DNA of 64,000 bases from Shewanella psychrophila (lineage in GTDB: Bacteria; Pseudomonadota; Gammaproteobacteria; Enterobacterales; Shewanellaceae): assembly GCF_002005305.1 (NCBI RefSeq), contig NZ_CP014782.1:5332001-5396000 (forward strand), in the 5' to 3' direction. Made by a program: the position numbers and the translations under genes. This document shows positions 62,575-64,000 of this stretch, in pieces. The notes under the pieces were generated by a model. The model searched no databases and was not told the origin of the DNA. It saw nothing but the letters and a program-made list of their open reading frames with translations. The number at the start of each line of letters is the position of its first letter. Position 1 is the first letter of the stretch.

Positions 62575-62777
62575 CATTCTCAAACTGAATAAAAAACAAC
62601 AAAAACCAACTAATGTAACAAGCGCTAATTTAGAGTATTTATTCAGATGAAACATATTGTAACGAGAGTAACAAAATAGCTTTAATTATTTAAATTTAAA
62701 CTGTAGTTTCCCGCTTGCAATCAATCGTACGGTAAAGAAACACAAGCCCTGCGATATAAGAATGCAAATATTAGTCA

Positions 62778-62867
62778 CTTGGCAAACTAGTTGAAAAACT
62801 AGGACGCAAAGCTTCCGATCTAAAGATATTAGTCAGTTAACTAATGTCCAAGATAGCGGGGTTGCAA
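62778..62867 (+). ncRNA. Class I cyclic-di-GMP riboswitch (GEMM-I)
   Basis: The conserved landmarks appear in order: GGCAAAC at 62781, a P2 helix CTAGTT-GAAA-AACTAG with GNRA loop, GGACGCAAAGC at about 62802-62812, a TCTAAAG receptor-like segment, a P3 helix and GATAGCGGGGTTGC at 62852-62865. It lies about 70 bases upstream of a GbpA-type gene. V. cholerae gbpA is preceded by the same riboswitch class. Confidence 0.9.
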
Positions 62868-62871
62868 CTCA

Positions 62872-62889
62872 CTGAAGTCATCGCTTCAG
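62872..62889 (+). promoter_or_regulatory. Hairpin between riboswitch and start codon
   Basis: CTGAAG-TCATCG-CTTCAG, five bases after the aptamer and 45 bases before the ATG, with no T-run. It is a candidate for the expression platform. Confidence 0.45.
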
Positions 62890-62934
62890 GCCAAACTGAC
62901 TGTTCACAAATCTATCATTTAAATGGAAGAATTT

Positions 62935-64000
62935 ATGACAGTAAATCAAAATCTCATTCGACTCGTTACCGTAAGTTCCCTGCTTGCCAGCACAGGCGTT
63001 ATGGCTCATGCCTATATTTCAACTCCGGGTGCCGAAGCGCGCGGGTACATGTGTCAACTGGGTAAGAATAGCGACTGTGGTCCAGTTCAATATGAACCCC
63101 AGAGCCTTGAGGCACCCAAAGGCTTCCCTCAATTAGGTCCTGTCGATGGCAAGATAGCCAGTGCAGCACAGGGGAACTTCAGCGAACTAGATGAACAGAC
63201 ACCACTTCGCTGGACCAAAAATAAAATGGAAGCAGGCCCTATGACCATGACTTGGCATTATAAGGCTAAGCATAAAAATCAGGGGTTCGAGTATTACATG
63301 ACCAAGCAAAGTTGGGACCCCTCTAAGCCATTAACCAGAGACAGTTTCGACCTGACACCTTTTTGCAGCATTGCAGGTGATGGTCAATTGACTCAAGACG
63401 ACATGAGTCATGAATGTACCGTTCCTGAGCGTAGCGGCTATCAGATCATATTAGGGATCTGGAGTGTGGCCGATACAGCCAATGCCTTCTATAACGTAGT
63501 GGACGTCACTTTCGATGATGCAACACCAGCTGACTGGTCTCAAGCCGGCACCATATATCCTTCAAGAGATCTAAAAGTTGGTGATGCCGTGATGACTCGA
63601 GTATTCGATGAGCAGGGAGAGCGTGACGATCTGCAAACTCGAATAGAGATCACCAATGACTCCCAAAGTCAGACCAATGTTTGGTCATATGCCCTTGCCA
63701 ACAAGATAAACGCCGAACACACAGATATTCAAGCAGGTCAGGTCAATGCCAATGGTCAGTTTATCCCTGTATATGGCACAAATCAGGTCTACGTCAAAAA
63801 GAGCAGTAATTTGACTAGTGTGCAGATCCAGATAGATCAATTGGTTCCCGACCTTGAGGTGAATATCACAGGTGTAGAAAGCAGCTATGACATTATAGAC
63901 AAAGCTGTAAATATAAACTTCGATGCAGCCGTCTTCGGCGATACCATGGTCGTAAACGCAACCTTAACCAACCATGCTGGTACACCACTGGCCTATGTCC
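62935..64000 (+). CDS. gbpA: GbpA-like chitin-binding protein / AA10 lytic polysaccharide monooxygenase, 3' end outside window
   Basis: Starts at the ATG at 62935 (GGAAG site upstream) and is open to the window end, 355 codons so far. The signal peptide ends ...GVMA, which leaves histidine as first mature residue (HAYISTPGAEARGYMC), the copper-binding histidine brace of AA10 enzymes. The AA10 domain ends about residue 200 (DTANAFYNVVDVTF). GbpA-type middle domains follow. V. cholerae GbpA has four domains and about 485 residues. It should oxidise and bind chitin. Control by c-di-GMP is indicated by the riboswitch in front. Confidence 0.92.
   Translation, partial: MTVNQNLIRLVTVSSLLASTGVMAHAYISTPGAEARGYMCQLGKNSDCGPVQYEPQSLEAPKGFPQLGPVDGKIASAAQGNFSELDEQTPLRWTKNKMEAGPMTMTWHYKAKHKNQGFEYYMTKQSWDPSKPLTRDSFDLTPFCSIAGDGQLTQDDMSHECTVPERSGYQIILGIWSVADTANAFYNVVDVTFDDATPADWSQAGTIYPSRDLKVGDAVMTRVFDEQGERDDLQTRIEITNDSQSQTNVWSYALANKINAEHTDIQAGQVNANGQFIPVYGTNQVYVKKSSNLTSVQIQIDQLVPDLEVNITGVESSYDIIDKAVNINFDAAVFGDTMVVNATLTNHAGTPLAYV

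Noticed and set aside
1..64000. tRNA or rRNA genes
   Set aside because: None recognised by eye on either strand; a covariance-model scan would be needed to exclude them.

Overview
The window looks like a Shewanella-type marine gammaproteobacterium. The chromosomal genes (HupE-like protein, DUF1254 protein, NemA-type ene-reductase, universal stress proteins, a MacB-like ABC system under a sigma-54 regulator, a GbpA-type chitin-active protein behind a c-di-GMP riboswitch) fit that group. This is judged from protein character only, because no database search was possible.

Bases 1 to about 31.8 kb are a mobile mosaic. It opens with plasmid maintenance genes: an H-NS-like protein, a large ParB-family protein, a small regulator surrounded by five copies of a 21-bp palindrome, and a DUF3560 protein. 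The ParB-family and DUF3560 genes share a long, structured, repeated 5' leader. From 6.5 to 19 kb lies a nest of insertion sequences (three ISL3 copies plus an inverted fragment, ISKra4, IS5, IS30 and IS66 remnants). It encloses a secreted HExxH protein with a C10 tract in front of it, an OprC-like TonB-dependent copper receptor and a small secreted protein. From 19 to 21.3 kb is an AT-rich island with an XRE regulator, a VUT/YhhQ-like membrane protein and a methyltransferase. From 21.6 to 23 kb is a plasmid replicon (leader peptide, Rep, DnaA box). A 625-bp inverted-repeat element, an IS6 element, a Tn3-family remnant (resolvase, res, one inverted repeat), a ParA plus small DNA-binding partner module bracketed by two 9-bp repeat arrays, a HopA1-like putative effector and a complete IS66 element follow.

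From about 31.9 kb the gene order looks chromosomal. Two FlxA-like paralogues flank a DUF1254 protein; the second has an IS256 at its 3' end that supplies its stop codon. A metal-related trio (anchor protein, HupE-like, His-rich) follows. Then comes a putative oxylipin operon: a START-like protein, a START-C2-lipoxygenase and a patatin. A NemA-type old yellow enzyme and its TetR regulator converge on it. Three tandem universal stress proteins, a coniferyl-aldehyde-dehydrogenase-like gene with a second TetR gene, and several small genes come next.

From 52.8 to 61.3 kb is one minus-strand operon: HlyD-type adaptor, small membrane protein, ABC ATPase, two MacB/FtsX permeases, a sigma-54 response regulator and its histidine kinase. 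In front of it are a good -24/-12 promoter and a cluster of GTGTCCG/CGGACAC sites, which suggests the operon controls itself. The window ends with a degraded RND pump tail, a rhodanese, a broken small gene, a class I c-di-GMP riboswitch and the 5' part of a GbpA/AA10 gene that runs off the edge.
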